Program-made: the position numbers and the translations under genes
Part shown: piece after piece, positions 1 to 14,100 of the stretch
Numbering within the stretch: the first letter of the stretch is position 1
How the letters are laid out: each line of letters starts with the position of its first letter
The notes under the pieces: model-generated
The model's input: the letters and a program-made list of their open reading frames with translations, nothing else
Databases searched by the model: none
Told to the model about the DNA's origin: nothing
Origin: Anaeramoeba flamelloides
Lineage: Eukaryota > Metamonada > Anaeramoebidae
DNA: 64,000 nucleotides
Direction of reading: 5' to 3'
Assembly: GCA_027625915.1 (NCBI GenBank)
Contig: JANTQA010000072.1
Coordinates: 1,116,001-1,180,000, forward strand

Positions 1-253
1 AATTTTTAAAATCATAAACAAAATCATCTACGAATATTACACTTCAGATAACAGACTAATTCGAAAAATATTACCAAAAAACATTTCAATTTTCCTCGTG
101 AAAAGAAAAGGTTCCAAAAATCAATTCCCCTTTAATTTTATGATCACCGGTGGTAATCTTAGAAAAATCTATTCATGTAATGATCGCCATCTTTTAGCAA
201 AGTTTATGAAGAATGTTAGAGAATTGGGTGCAAAAACACCCAACTTCAAATAA
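1..253 (+). CDS. C-terminal end of an unrecognised protein (5' part outside window)
   Basis: An open frame enters from the left edge (codons start at position 2) and stops at TAA 251-253, giving about 83 residues. The last 50 residues have higher G+C and a protein-like mix (a FLVKRKGS stretch, then ITGGNLRKIYSC, then RHLLAKFMKNVRELG), unlike the low-complexity spacer that follows. A run of beta-like strands ending in an amphipathic helix would fit the end of a PH-type domain, but that is a guess from pattern only. No start codon or splice acceptor is visible, so this could be a final exon or part of one. I do not recognise the family. The following 6 kb has no gene. Confidence 0.6.
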   Translation, partial: IFKIINKIIYEYYTSDNRLIRKILPKNISIFLVKRKGSKNQFPFNFMITGGNLRKIYSCNDRHLLAKFMKNVRELGAKTPNFK

Positions 254-1147
254 TTAATCCGATATTAATTTGAATTTTAATTTTAAGCAATTTTTAAAAT
301 TATTATAAATGAAATTTCTAATAGAGGTTTTATTTTCGAATGAGATTTTAAAATATTTTTAATTTAAACAAATAAAAACACCTTTTATTTATTTTTTATT
401 TTATTATTTAAGGATGGGGGTTATAACACCCTTTTTTTACCCGAATTTATCAATTTTGATTTAGGAATTTTATTAAAGTTTCAAAAATAAGTTTATTACC
501 CACTTTGGCTATTATCAGTATGTTGAATATTTTTTTGTAATAATATTGGAAATATTATTATTTTTGTAATATATTAGATATATTGATTTTTTTTAATTCA
601 GATATCTAGATTTTCGATTATTTTCAAAGGTTGGAGAATTTTATCGAAAATGGTATAAATCTTCAATGATTTCTAAATTATTTATTTTCTTACATAATTT
701 CAAATATTTCGATTTTTTTTTTTTCATATATTAAGAAGAACCGTTTAAGTAATTTATTTAATTTTTAAGTTTTTAAAAAAAAGAATATACCCTTTTAAAA
801 TATCTCTTATCAATAGTGTTTGCAAAATTTAAAAAAATTGTGTAAAACCATTGATTTAATAAACTATTATTAAATTTTGGAAAAGCTAGATACCACTGCT
901 TATTTATAGTGTTATTAATTTGTATACTTTTTAATATTTTTGAGGAAGTACCCCCAAGTGCCATCAGGTGTCGTAGAGTACCGAACTTTTTTTTTTTAAT
1001 TTTTGAAATAAACCAATTTTTTTTTAAAATTTTTGGTTTATGTCTTAAAGTAAAAAAAAAAAATTCTAGAGTGGTTTTCTAGGGTTTTTATGTTGTATTT
1101 ATTAAATATATTGATTTTACATTAAAGAGAAAACCCAAGAAAACCCA

Positions 1148-1342
1148 CAGTCAGTTCCATTTTTAAGAAATAAACCAAAATCGAAATGTAAGACCCAAAA
1201 AAATCTCAAATTACAGCACAAAATTTGTAATTTTTTTTTTTACAATTTATTTTACTAGAATCTGAATTTTGTATTTTAATTTAAGATTTTTTTTTTACCT
1301 TAAATTTTGTTACAGTCTGTGTCTTAAAAGTGGATCTGATTG
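1148..1342. mobile_element. Palindromic 196-bp TA element, degenerate copy
   Basis: The element starts with CAGTCAGTTCC and ends with a degraded complement (GTGGATCTGATTG). It shares the internal blocks AAATCTCAAATTA and TTTTACTAGAATCTGAATT with the well-preserved copies at 3899, 55935, 60489 and 60908. It lacks a clear TA on the left, consistent with age. Confidence 0.7.
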
Positions 1343-2041
1343 TAAATACAGTTTTCAAAATTTTAGAGGAATTGAGGAAAATGTAAAATTTAACTTAATT
1401 GGTTTAAATTCTTGAAAACATCACGAGATTCCCAACTTGAACTATTTTATAAATTTTTAATAGTGAAATTTTCTTGTTCAATTTCTATTTTTTTTAATTT
1501 TTTGGAGTAGCAATTAATATTTTTAAATTCTTTTTTAGAAAAAGGGAATATAATTTATAAATCCACCAAAAAAACCGAGAATTTTTAATTTTTAATTTTT
1601 TTTAAATCTTCTTTTATATATTTTTATCTGATGGGATCATTTTTACTTCTATTTTAATAAATAAGTCTAGGAGAATGCGAATGTGAATTCATTCATAAAA
1701 ATTTAATAATTTTTATATTAATCCCAACATCAATATCTTTATAATCTGTTTTTGCAACAGAAAATATTCGAAATCAATATAATAATTTCCTAAGCAGAAC
1801 AGCTTTAAAAAAATAAATATTTTAATCTATTAGAAAATATTTGATATTTTTTTTTGTTGTAGGATATTGATTAACTTTTTGAAATTGTCTGTACTTTATC
1901 TAGTTTAAAATTTTTATGTTTTTTTTTATCTAACCAAATACTGAGATATAAAATTTCTTTTGGAATTAAAGTTTTTATATAGTTTTGTCATTCTTGGCAT
2001 TCATTCTGAAATCTCTTATTATTTTATAATTTTTTTTTGTA

Positions 2042-2234
2042 GGGTCAGTTCCACTTTTAAGACTCAAAATTTCAATGAAATTTAGGACATAGAAAAATTT
2101 CAAATCCAAATACAATTTTTTGACTATTTTTTTTTTTAGAAATTATTTTACTAAAATCTGAATTCTGTGTCTTAATTTGTATTTTTTTTTGCTTTAATTT
2201 TTATTCAAATTAGGTCATTAAAAGTGGAATTGAC
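2042..2234. mobile_element. Palindromic 196-bp TA element, degenerate copy
   Basis: The left end reads GTCAGTTCCACTTTTAAGAC and the right end AAAGTGGAATTGAC. The middle retains ATTTTACTAAAATCTGAATT. Length and order match the intact copies. The boundaries are approximate because both ends are mutated. Confidence 0.6.
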
Positions 2235-2960
2235 AACCAAATATCAAAAATTTTCATCTAAATCTCACAATATACTGAATTAAATATAAAAAATTATGAT
2301 AAAATTTTAAAATGACTTTTAATTAAACAATGACATAAGATTTTTATTATTATTTTTGACTAATTATTTATTATAATACAATTAAAAATATTTTTTTAAC
2401 ACAGTTTCTTGATTTTATTTATTTATTATTTATTTCTACTTTACCAACTAATAAACAATTTCTATGTTTTCTTTTTTAATTTCCCATCTTTTCCCATCCC
2501 AACCCTTTAAATAAAATACAACTTTGATTTATACCACTACTAAAGGATACAGTTATATTTAAACACATTCAATTCAGTTGAAAGGCTCTTATAAACATGT
2601 TACCCTATCTTTTATCCTAACATTATCTCCTTCAATAAATAAAAAAAAAATATCAAATATTTTATCAAAGTAAAAAAAAAAAAACGATTGAAATAGAAAT
2701 TTCAAAATAGAAACTGTACCAAAATATAAATGAAATAGAATAATATAATGATTTCCTAAAGTGAAAAACTCAAAAATATATTGCACTATAAATGACAGTA
2801 GAAACCGTTTATATCACAAGAAAACACAATACTGTTGATTAATTCAATTTATCTCGTTTAATTTAAGATTTCAAAAAATATTTTACATTTTAAAAAACCC
2901 AAAAATCATACAAACAGTTAATTTATGTTCAATAAAAACAGTTTGCCTAAAAAAAAACTA

Positions 2961-3662
2961 AACTCTGCTTCAGTCAAAGGGACCCAACATTTTTTTTTAA
3001 ATATCAATTATTTTATATAATTGACCTTTGAAGAACAAATAAGAAATAAACAGAATAATTCACATCAAAGAATGGTTGATATATGTCTGAAAGAAAACTA
3101 ATTAATCAATAAATTTTCTTTAAAATTGAAAAACTCTAATTCTTATGCCCAATTGAGAAAAAAAACGAAGTTCGTTTTGAACTTCTACTGATATTTGAAT
3201 AATAAATATGAAACATATTTAACTTCATTTTCCATACTTTTCTTTTAGAAATCAAGTCCCCAAACGAAGTGTGTTGGTATTTTTAGTCACTATTTGAAAA
3301 AGGAAATGAAAACGAAGTGAAAATTTTTCACATTTATTAAACAAATATCATGATCAAAGATCTAAATAGAATTGCAATAGAAATCAATATGATTTCTCAA
3401 CAATATTTACATGGTTTCAATAGCCTTAGAATAACACATTTCAACCAAGTGACTATTGATCTTGCAATAAAAAAAATTTTTACAACTGAATGATGTTTTA
3501 AAAAATAAATCAAAAAATAAAAAAAAAATGTGTAAAAATGTGAAAAAATGATTTCAATTTTGAAAATTTCAAAATAAAAATTTTCTTCTAATATCTATGT
3601 AAATCCTTTAAACACATGTATTATACCCCTTACAACTGGACCCCTTTGACTGAAAAATAGTT
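2961..3662. mobile_element. TA-flanked inverted-repeat element (AAACTC..CAGTCAAAGGG family)
   Basis: The left end AACTCTGCTTCAGTCAAAGG is matched by an inverted right end, CCCTTTGACTGAAAAATAGTT, with TA on both sides. The interior matches 18745-19275 over most of its length. Compared with that copy, this one is longer because a second element (3188-3350) has inserted. No coding capacity is seen, so it is a non-autonomous (MITE-like) element. Confidence 0.75.
3188..3350. mobile_element. Small element nested in the 2961-3662 element
   Basis: It begins TA|CTGATATTTGAAT and ends with CAAATATCA, the inverted counterpart. The size (about 163 bp) and ends match the element at 49564-49724. The neighbouring copy of the host element (18745-19275) lacks this block, which marks it as an insertion. 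Confidence 0.55.
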
Positions 3663-3898
3663 TATTCTATTTTTTTTTCTTTTAGATTGATGACCTGAAA
3701 TAAATTAAACTACCCTGTAAAAAAATAAATGGTTAAAACAAGCATTAATTGAAAAATTTGGTGAAAATGTAAACTAAAATTTATTAATTGAATTAAAAAA
3801 AAAAAAAAAATTCAAAGTTTATTTAATTTTTTTATTATCAATTATAATCTTGAAAAAACCTCAAATACAATTTGCAATTGCTAATATTTAGAAAATTA

Positions 3899-4095
3899 CA
3901 GTCAGTTCCACTTTTAATACACGAACTTTCAACGAAATTTTAGGCACAAAAAAAAATCTCAAATTAAGGCACAAAATTCAGATTCTAGTAAAATCAATTG
4001 TAAAAAGAAAAATTCGAAATTTTGTACCTTAAGTTGAAATTTTTTTGTGCCTAAATTTTCGTTGAAAGTTTGTGTCTTAAAAGTGGAACTGACTG
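3899..4095. mobile_element. Palindromic 197-bp TA element, intact
   Basis: The two arms are nearly perfect inverted repeats: CAGTCAGTTCCACTTTTAA at the left and the complement TTAAAAGTGGAACTGACTG at the right, with pairing continuing through most of each arm. TA flanks both sides (3897-3898 and 4096-4097), as for Tc1/mariner-type insertion. At least seven relatives occur in this window. Confidence 0.85.
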
Positions 4096-6392
4096 TATTG
4101 TATTATTGCATATTTATTTAAAATAAAATACTGTTTACCACTAAACATAATTTTAAGAACCCAGTAATAAACAAACCCAAATTTAAATAAGTAGAGTGTC
4201 TATAGAACACTCATTTAATAGTTTGGTAACCCAACAGATCAACCTTTTTGAAAAATCAGTAGAGATTTATTGAGGATTGTAATAAATTTTGAAATAATAA
4301 TTATTTTTTTAAATTTTTTGATTGATGGAATAGTATTTTGGACAAGTGTAATTATATTAATAATAATTCTAATAAGTGTATGAGTTAAGATTTTAAGAGT
4401 TTGATTATCATGTAAAAGAAATTAAACAGATATTACACTGAAATTTTCTCAATTATTAGCATTTAAAATCATCCCGTGCTTTTTTTTTTCATTCTATTAA
4501 TCAATAAATAGTATTTACTATTTTGAAAAAAAAGTTAAAGGTAAAAAAAAAACCCAATACAATTTTAAATTGTGAACCTTAATACAACCCGATAATGAAA
4601 AGATCAATTAATACAATATATAATAATTCATTAAAAAAAAATAAAGGATTAATCTAAATAATAGTTTTTTTTAATATTGTCTTTAAGTTAGTTTTTTTTA
4701 TTCAGATTGCACTATTATTACAAATTTATTGGCTAAAATCGAATTTAAAAAAATTCATTACGTGGATTTTTTAGTAAGTGTTATGTGATTATGAGGAGTA
4801 TGTCCGAATATCGCTACTTTATGATTAACATACAAATTAAAATATATTTTCACAAATATAATAAATATTCCAAAATATCTTATCTATATTAAAATTTAAA
4901 GATATAATTATATTACGTTACAAAGTTTCTAAGTAATATAACATTATTTACCTCTGATTTTTATTGTTTTATATTAATGTTAATTGAAATTTAAGTAATT
5001 CTAGAGGGGTCTAGATATTTACCTTGGATTTGTCCCATACTCAACAAGTGATTTGGGAACTTTCAAAGGTTATTGTGAAATTTTCCTTCTTTTGATTGAC
5101 AAAATTCAAATAACAAAAAAAATATTCTGAGGATATTCATGTGAAAAAAATTCAATTTTAAAAAAAATCCAAAAGATTCTCAATTTGCAAAAAATTCAAG
5201 CAATTAAAAGTTTAAAAAGAATGCAAAAATCAACAATTAAATAAAAAAAAGTTTAAATAAGAAATTTTAATACCAAAAATTCAAATTTTTTAAAAAAAAA
5301 AATTACTTGTTTCTTTTGTTAAATGTCCAAATGGTTAAATTTCTTCAATTAAAAACAAATTGTTTTCTTTAAGTAGATAATCTATGTAATTTGATTTTAA
5401 TCTAATTTATGGTTATTTTGTAACTCTATATTTGACAAAAGTAAGTATTTTGTAACATTCTTGAGATAAAAATAACTTATTTGAAATTTGAAAAAAAATG
5501 ACAAAAAAATCTTAGAGATCTCAAAAAGTTTCAAAGAGAGAGACTTCAGAATATAGTTGTTTACAAAATGATAATTCATAATCATTCTAATTGGAAATTG
5601 GGTGCCACTCTTTGGCACTTTTTTCTACAAATTTCCTCTTTTTTGATTGTTGATTTTTGGAGATCTATTATGCACCACAGGTTTGTTAGTTTTTGATTAG
5701 TATTAGATACTCATAAAAATTACAAAAAAATTTTTTAATACTTATCAGAAAATTATTTTTAACTGTAATGACTTTACCCTTAAGCATTTATTAAAACTCA
5801 AATTTTTTCTCAATTCAATACAACAATTTATACTCGTAGTGAATTTTATCAATATAGTGAGTTTTTAATATTATCTGAAATTTTTCAGATTATCTTCAAA
5901 AATCACAAATTGGTGATATTGTGGATTCTTGAAAAGATAAATTAAGCACAAATATATCAATTAATAATTTGTTGAAAAATTCGAAAATTTCTGTTCATTC
6001 CTTTTTTTTGAGATTTACAAGACGACTAATCGAGCGTCAATAGAAAAAACACACCAAAATTGTTTTTGTTAATTTGGTTGATAATAATATAATGTATTAA
6101 ATTTTGTATTTTATTTGCTTTTTACATTTATAGATTTTAGTTTATATTTTCACTTAATTTATCAATTCAAAATAGTGTTGATCATTTTTTTCCCTACTTG
6201 ACTTGTTATCACTAAATTGTCGATGATCTTGAAACAAAAAAATCTCCACTTTCATTTTTAGATGTATGAAAAGAAGTATCTGAAATGATAAACTTAAGTT
6301 CAACACTAACAAAATACATTGAATTCATGAATTGTTACTTAAAAGAGAATGGATTCCAGGATTTTATCATTTTTTTATTTTTTAGACCTTAA

Positions 6393-8035
6393 ATGACTTT
6401 GCAAGTTTTTAAATTAATACTTGTTGGAGAGTCTTCCGTAGGAAAATCTTCGATTCTTCTTAAATTTTCAGAAAACAAATTTTCCCATAATGTTGAAACC
6501 ACTGTTGGTGCAGCCTTCACAAACAAAACAGTTGAAATTGACAACCGCGAAATAAGATTACAGATTTGGGTTTGTTTTTGATTGATTTTTTTTTTTATTG
6601 CTTTTACTTCTTTGGAGAATCTTCATTGATCTTTTCTTTTTTTGAATTAATTAATTACAAAATAATAGGACACAGCAGGGCAAGAAAGATACCACGCATT
6701 AACTTTGATGTAATTTTTTTTTTTCTTTTCAAGACTTGTTATTACAAAACAAGAATTTACTTTGTGTTTTTCAAAGAACAAAGCCAGGCCTTTAATGGCT
6801 TTTGAGATCCTTTTCTTTATAAAAGCAAAAATTTTTTACTCTTGAAACAATGATAGATTTTTTTAAAACAAAACAAATGAAATTTTACAACTGAGAAAAT
6901 GATCTTTTGGGGTTGTTGCCTTTTTTCTAATTTTTGTTTCTTGAACAACACCCAAACAACAAATAATAATAAAATAAAAAAAATAATCAATCAAAAACCA
7001 AAACTGCACTAACCTATTTACTTTGAAACACTCACACATTTACCGGTTTAACAACTAACCAAATTTTGATTTTAACAACAATAGACTGAGAATTCCTGTT
7101 CTTTATACCATCAGCATTATTTGAACAAAAAACATTCAGAAATTTCTTTTAATACAAAAACCCCAACTAAACTAAAACACTTTTGCTCATCAAAGTAACT
7201 CTCAGCAAGGGTTTGGTTGGGAAAATTCCATTAAAAGGATTACACAGAAGACGAAAAAATAACAAAGGTTAACCTAATTTTTCTTTAAAATTTTGGTTGC
7301 TTTGTCTCTATCCCAATCAAAACTTGTAAAAATCAAAAAAAAAAAAAAAAAAAAAGGAAATCTCAGACCTTACCCAAAAAATTTTCTCAAAATTAAATTC
7401 AAATTATTTTATCATCATTTCAGGATTGATCTTTCAAAATTCATTTAGAAATTTTACTGGAGAACTTTGCCCAAAGTAGTTTTGCTCTTTATGAAATGAT
7501 TTTTAATTTTGCCATAACTTTGGTTATTTTTGGGTTTTGACAAAAATCATCGAGATCAGTCAAGTTTTCCAATATTTTTTGTTTTCATAAATTTTAATAA
7601 ACTCACAAATCTATTTTTGAAATGTGGCTTTTCACAGTCATGATTTTGATTTTTTTTGAAGGTTTAACCAGTACATTCTTTTTTCACAGTCTCCAACTAA
7701 AAGGATAAAGATACTAATAATTAATTTCCCCAATTATTCGATTTCAGAAACAGACTTTTTCAAAATTGTAAAAATGGTTATATTAAACCAAAGCCAAATA
7801 AAAATCTCAAAATTGAAACATTAGTTCCATATTTATTAACAAATATCTATGAATCTATGTCTATTTAATAAAATTCAGATTTCGGAAACCAATTTCAAAA
7901 AAATTCATTTTCTAACAACCTATAAAATTCATACTAAACCCCTTTTCAAATAAAAAGGACACAGAAAATTTCAAGAATTATTCATAATTGAATCAAATTA
8001 ATTGTAATATCAATTTTAAATATAAGAAACTCTTT

Positions 8036-8105
<70 letters not shown>

Positions 8106-11100
8106 ACACCCAACTGAATCTTTAAAACTCATTAAAACAATACAATAAAAAATAAAATTAAATATTTTAAAAATTGGTGTGCCCTATTACTTGAAATGAG
8201 AAATCTCGTTTGGTAAATTGTAAAGAAAAAAAATTATAAAATCAATAAAAACCGTTGAATAAGGTGAATTGGGAAAAAGTTCTTTTACATTTTATTGATA
8301 ACTCTTTACACATCGAACTTTTGTTCTTTAAAGTCTCATTTTCAATATAAAGCCGCAATTAATCTGGGTATTTTGTTGGAATTGTTTTTTTTCAATATTT
8401 TCTTTTTTCTTTATTCCATACATCAATCCAATAATGGTCTTTCTTAATTCCTATATCTAGTTTCATTCGAAATCAAACTTAAACCGTGTCCATTTTTATA
8501 CTGATAGATTATTTCGAAATTGTTTTTTTCTTATCTTGTTTTTTCATTTTCCAACTATTTGATTTCCATAAATAAAAAAAAAAAAAATGAAAAAATGAGT
8601 AATTAAAATGAAAATCATCAATAAGTAATTATCTTATTAAAAATCAAATTCAATGGTATTGACGATTTGAAAGGTGTACCCTTTTGTTTGAAAAAGAGTT
8701 TATGTTGTATAAATTTTCGAGAATACCAATAAATTCAAAAAATTGTAAATAAAATTTTCGTTCAATTTCCTTATTCTAAATCTTGAGACACTATTCTCTC
8801 AAAACATTTCACCTCAAAGAAAATTTCAAAAATCAAGTAATTTACAGAGTTTCTTTACATTTAAACCAATAAAAATTCATTATGCGGAAAATCAGGCAAA
8901 ACAATTAAAAAAAATGGAAAATAAAATATTGAAGCGAGTAGTATTTTTTTAAAAATAAAATGAAATCTTGTAAAGATCTTTGATAAAATTTTTTTTGTAA
9001 TTTGTGTTTCGACTTATGAATTGGATGAGTTAACCTCATTTAAATACTTTATTAATTTGAGTCTATTTTTTGAAATCCAAAATTCGCATGTTTCTGATAT
9101 AAAACCAAAAAAAGAAATCTATTATTTTTATTAACAATTAAGTTAATTCTTGAAAATTGAGGAAAACATATTTTTCTTAGTTTGATGTTGAAAAGTTTTG
9201 ATTTTGAAAGAAAATTTTTTATTTTGTTATTATTTTTAATAATTTTTATTTCAATACAAATATCAACCAATAAAAACTTTTTGAAGTATAGGTGATTGAA
9301 TAAATGAATATTTGATAGAAGTTTAACAAAAGTATCTCAATTAAAATGATAGCTATTAAGCAAAAATTTTTTCATTTAAAGTTTTTACAAAAGTTGTTTT
9401 CTGGTTTTCAAAAAAAAAAATAATTTGCAAAAAAAGGAAAAAAAAATTTTTTAACAAATTGTTTGGTCTTATTCACAAGTATCCTTCTAACAATTTAAAT
9501 CATTTTTGGCAACAAAAATTGATTTTGAATTTTGGGGATAAAATTACAAAATTCTCAATTAATTTCAAGAAAATTTTATTTTGAAAAATCGAATTTCATC
9601 TTTGAACAAAAACACAATTTCTGGGTAAAATTTTTAAATGACTTTAAAAATTTAATGATAATTACTATCCTTATCAAAACAATACAATTATTTTTCAACC
9701 GGTTGAATAAATCATTTTTTTTGGTTAACCAAAAGAATTATCTCAAAAAAGAAAAAAAATCGTTATATTAATATTCCTGGCAAAAAAAGACTTGTTATTG
9801 TATAATAATGATGGAAATTGCAATAAACAGGGTAAAGAATTTTAATAATGTGAGAAATTAAATGAATTTAAATGTTTTCTTTTTCGAAAAACTGGAAAAA
9901 GAAAATTGATCTCTAACAAAAAAATATTCTTTTTAGGGTTTTTCAGTAGATCAGAATTTTTTGACACTTGACATATCTAAAAAATTTGTAAGTAGAGAAT
10001 ACCACCAATAACATATTTTAAAAATTTTGCCTTGTTATCTTAGTACTGATCCCTTAAACCTTTTTTTTGAATTTGCCAGTATAAAATATGTTGGATCCCA
10101 AAAAAAAATAATTTTGTATGGAATGTACAGCTATTTTAATAAAACCGAGGGCTTTTTGAAAACGTTTTTCAAGTTTTTTGTTTTAAAAAAATAAGTACTT
10201 TTTTTAAAAAACATTTTAGAAAAATAAACTTTTAATAGTTAGAACTCAAAAATTTTAAAAGAATCTTTCTTCCCACACCAACCTCTACCCCGTTTCCAAA
10301 GGTTGATTTATTTTCTTTTATTAAAATTGAAAAATCAAAAAAATGATTTTTATGAAAAATAGTACCAACTTTTTTAAATCATAATTTTTTTGAAAAAAGT
10401 TTTAATTTTATCAATAAAAAAAAAAAAAAAAAAAGTCGTCACTTTTTTAAAATATCTTTACATACAATGACTAATTTTAATTTTTTATATTTTCAAATTT
10501 CTTCAAGGATATCATTGACTTTTAAATTAATGAGTCAACTTTTCAACACCCACTTTTGGATATAATAACATTTTTTCATATCCTCTTATACCCATAAACA
10601 TGTAAACAAAATTTCTTTTGTTTTTTTTTTGTTTCATAAGTTATAATTTCATCAAGTGCAATCTCGTTTTCGTCTTGGAATTAGAGTTTGATTTTAAATT
10701 ACTGATTTACGAAAATTCAATTAGAACCTTTTTTTCGCTTCATTTATCTGATAAACTGTAAATAATACAAGGAAACAGTTGTATGGTTTTTGATGCAGTT
10801 GTTTTTGGATGGCAGATCGATGATGAGTTTTTATGAGAAGGTTGATTTTTCTAATTTATTCAAATTCAAAATTTATAATAAATCAACATTTATAAAAATT
10901 GTTATAAAATCAAAGACATTTCACTAGAAAATAACACGATTATTTTTGAGACACAAAAATTAAATTTGAGGGTTAAAAAATTAAAGTTTCAAAAAAAAAA
11001 AAAACATTTTTATTTTTTCCCATTTTTTCCCTGGCAGAAATTTTCTTTATATTGGGAAAAAGAGTTACAACGTGAATAAGATCAAGTGGTTACTTGCCAA

Positions 11101-14100
11101 TACTGAGATACCGAAACACGAAAGTATGGGTAACTTGAAAATAAAAACCAAAAAGTCAAAGGAAAAAATATCTAAAGAGTTGAAAGAAAATTAGATCAAA
11201 AAGAAAAAAGTAATTACAACAATTAAACAACGATCCCCAAATGAACATTAACGATCAATTATCAAATTAAATTAAATTAATCAAAAGTATGGTTTACGTG
11301 ATTTTTGGTGTTCTTAATTCAATGATAGCATTTTTTTTTTTTTTTTTGATTACTTTTTGATTGTTATAAACACTTTAAAAACTACGTTTCAAATTGAAAA
11401 TGTGTATTCTGTGTGTTACAATCGGTATTTAGGTGTTGGTAAATCTCACAAATTTTTGCCCAGTTAGATCTAAGAAGTAAAAAATTTCATATTTTTCCTA
11501 AAATTGTCTGTCCTTGTATCAAAAAATGAAAAAGAGGGATCGGAAAAAATCTGCTTTTTGAGAATATTTACCTTTAGAACAATTTTTAAAACCCTGGTAC
11601 CCTATCTAGAATTTTCTAGGTTTTTTTATAGTCTAACAAAGTAAATTAAGAGGGGTTTAAAAGTTGTATAAAAGGTTAAAATGTAGGAAATTTGTATTTT
11701 TAGATGTCTAATACTTTGCAATTCCCTACAAAGATATATTTTCATAAGAAGGCGTGGGATTGGTGTTGTATTGAATCCACAAAAATTCCACATTTCCTAA
11801 AAATAAAAGATCATTTTCAATCAACTAAATGAAGTTTGTTTTTAAATTTACAAAAATTGATTAATTTTCACAAATTTAATTTTCATTTAGATCCTTGCAT
11901 GCAAAATTTTTAAAAACCTTTCCCACACAGCCTCAGAACAATTTCTCTTGATACTAACAAATTAGGTTTTGAGAGAAACAAGACAAAAAAAAAATGTCAT
12001 ACGGAGATAAATGAGATCTTTTATATGTTTATAAGGATCATTTCTGTTCAAAAATCTAACCAACGAGTAAATACTATCTCGCAAAAGTGTTGTTGTGAAC
12101 TTCAATTTTTGAAAAAACACAAAGAATCAACACACAAACCAAAAAAAATTCAGAGAAAACCACAACTCTTTTGTCAGAATATATATGATTTATGGAGACA
12201 ATAGAACAATACATGGAATTCAATGATCAAAAATCATAGAAAATGTGATCTTTTAAAGATAGAGTTGTTTATTGAAAATGTTTGAAATGATAGTCATTTT
12301 TTCAGTTAGAAAATCGTGATTATTTTTCTTTTCCATTTTCAGGTTTCTAATAAGGCTGTTCGGATTTATGTATCTCAAAATTTTTTCTGAATTTTTCATT
12401 AAAAAAAAATTACACAAAAAGATTTTTTAATCCTAAGTGGAGAATATTTTGAAGATCCTGATTTCACATTTTAAATGAGATTGAATCAAAAGGTGTTGAG
12501 GCTTTTTGATAAATCCTAAACTTAGTACTTAAATTTTTTTTTTTTTTTTTTTTTAATTGTCAATTTTTTGTTTTTGCCTTTTAAACCATAAAAATTATTT
12601 GGGTGTGTACTTCATTATGAATAATTGTGAAATGTATGATTTTACGTTTAAATTCCCTTTAAAGAAATTTAAGTATAAGAACATTTAGAGTGTAATTTAA
12701 ACTTCTATATAATAATAATAATAAAACTCATTTTTTATTTATATATTTAAAAAATATCTTAAGGGATAACTGAAAAAAAAACAACGTCAACTCAAAATTG
12801 TTTAATTTGTAAAACGTGATGAATTATAAGATGAGTCAAATATTTAAATAAATACAACTTATTTAACAATTGTTATGAAAAGAAAAATAAGGATCTAAGA
12901 AATTAATTAAAAATAATTTTTTAAATATGCCTTGTATGGGCTTTGTGACTTTTTGTTAAATGAATTATTATTTTATTGAATTACAATTCATTTTGCATTG
13001 TTTCTTTAATTTTAAAGATGAACTTTGAAATAAAATTTTAATTTTTCTCTCAAAATTTAATAAATATATTAATTTCAATAAAATGGGCTGGATAAATAAT
13101 AGTAATCAAAATTATCAATATGCTAATTTAAATAATATAAACCCCATTACACTAAAATAGGACTAGCAAAAAATGAAAAAGTCACTTTATTTCTAAGAAC
13201 CAACCAACGTAATGTTGTTTGAAAATACGAGAAATAGTAAACTTCAGATTAGAGTTGATATTAATAAAAAAATAACCTGAACAACTATAAATTTCCGAAA
13301 AATAAAATCTTAAAAAATTTTTTTTTTGGCACCTTTCATTGAAAGTTATATTAAAAATTTTAAAATTTCTTTGGAAATCATCGAATTGATCCCAATAAGA
13401 TTTTTACTAGTATACTTATTCATTTTAAAAGAAATTACATATCCTCAATTTTTTTAATGTAAAATTTGGGTTTCAAACTTTTTGATTTTTTTAAATTGGC
13501 TTTTTAAAAAAAGATTAAAAAAGAAAGAAGAAAAAGAAAAGAAAAAAAAAAAATGAGAAAAAAAGATCAGATCTAGAAAAATGAAAATTTATTTTGAGAA
13601 GAATATTGGATAAAATCCTCATAGAATTTTTTCTATTTCTTCAATAAAACTGGGCCACTTTTACTGAAAAAGAGTTTAGTTTGAATAAATATTAATAACC
13701 TGAAATTTTTCCATAGTTGATTTGTCATAAAAACGATATCAAAAATAATTTAGATCATTTAATTTTTTATATTTTTTCTTTTCAAGCCAAAATTTTAATT
13801 TTAAAATTTAATACTTGTGTAATCTTCAAAATAACAACAATTTCAATTTTTTTTTTGATTCAATTATTCATTTTTAAACTTTTTGTGTTCTTTTTAAAAT
13901 ACTTGACAATATATATATATATTGTATGCACTGAAATGTTTAATTTTAAATTTAATTTTTATTTGAGTGAACATTTTTTTTTATTAATGAATCAAAATAC
14001 TTTTATCTCTGGATTTAAATTATATCTTCTTAATCTTTCCAAAAAAATTGATAATAATTTTTATTTTTAGCAATGAACAAGTGTTTTTGGTTAAAATATT

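Larger units (their letters stand above)
254..6392 (+). other. Gene-free spacer with nested small transposons
   Basis: No coding exon is supportable here. The stretch is A/T-rich with many T- and A-runs. It holds three copies of the 196-bp palindromic element (near 1148, 2042 and 3899) and one TA-flanked element at 2961-3662, which itself contains a smaller element at 3188-3350. Short open frames at 773-964, 2589-2786 and 5397-5618 on the minus strand are rich in F/L/I/K/N, as random A/T DNA would give. Confidence 0.6.

Noticed and set aside
8040-8103. (CA)n-(AT)n run considered as a telomere-like or origin element
   Set aside because: It is a simple dinucleotide microsatellite with no G-rich strand or repeat register typical of telomeres.
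13717-14070. 117-codon frame in the giant Rab intron
   Set aside because: Composition is almost entirely F, I, L, K, N and Y as in translated A/T-rich DNA; no motif, and the start is not ATG.
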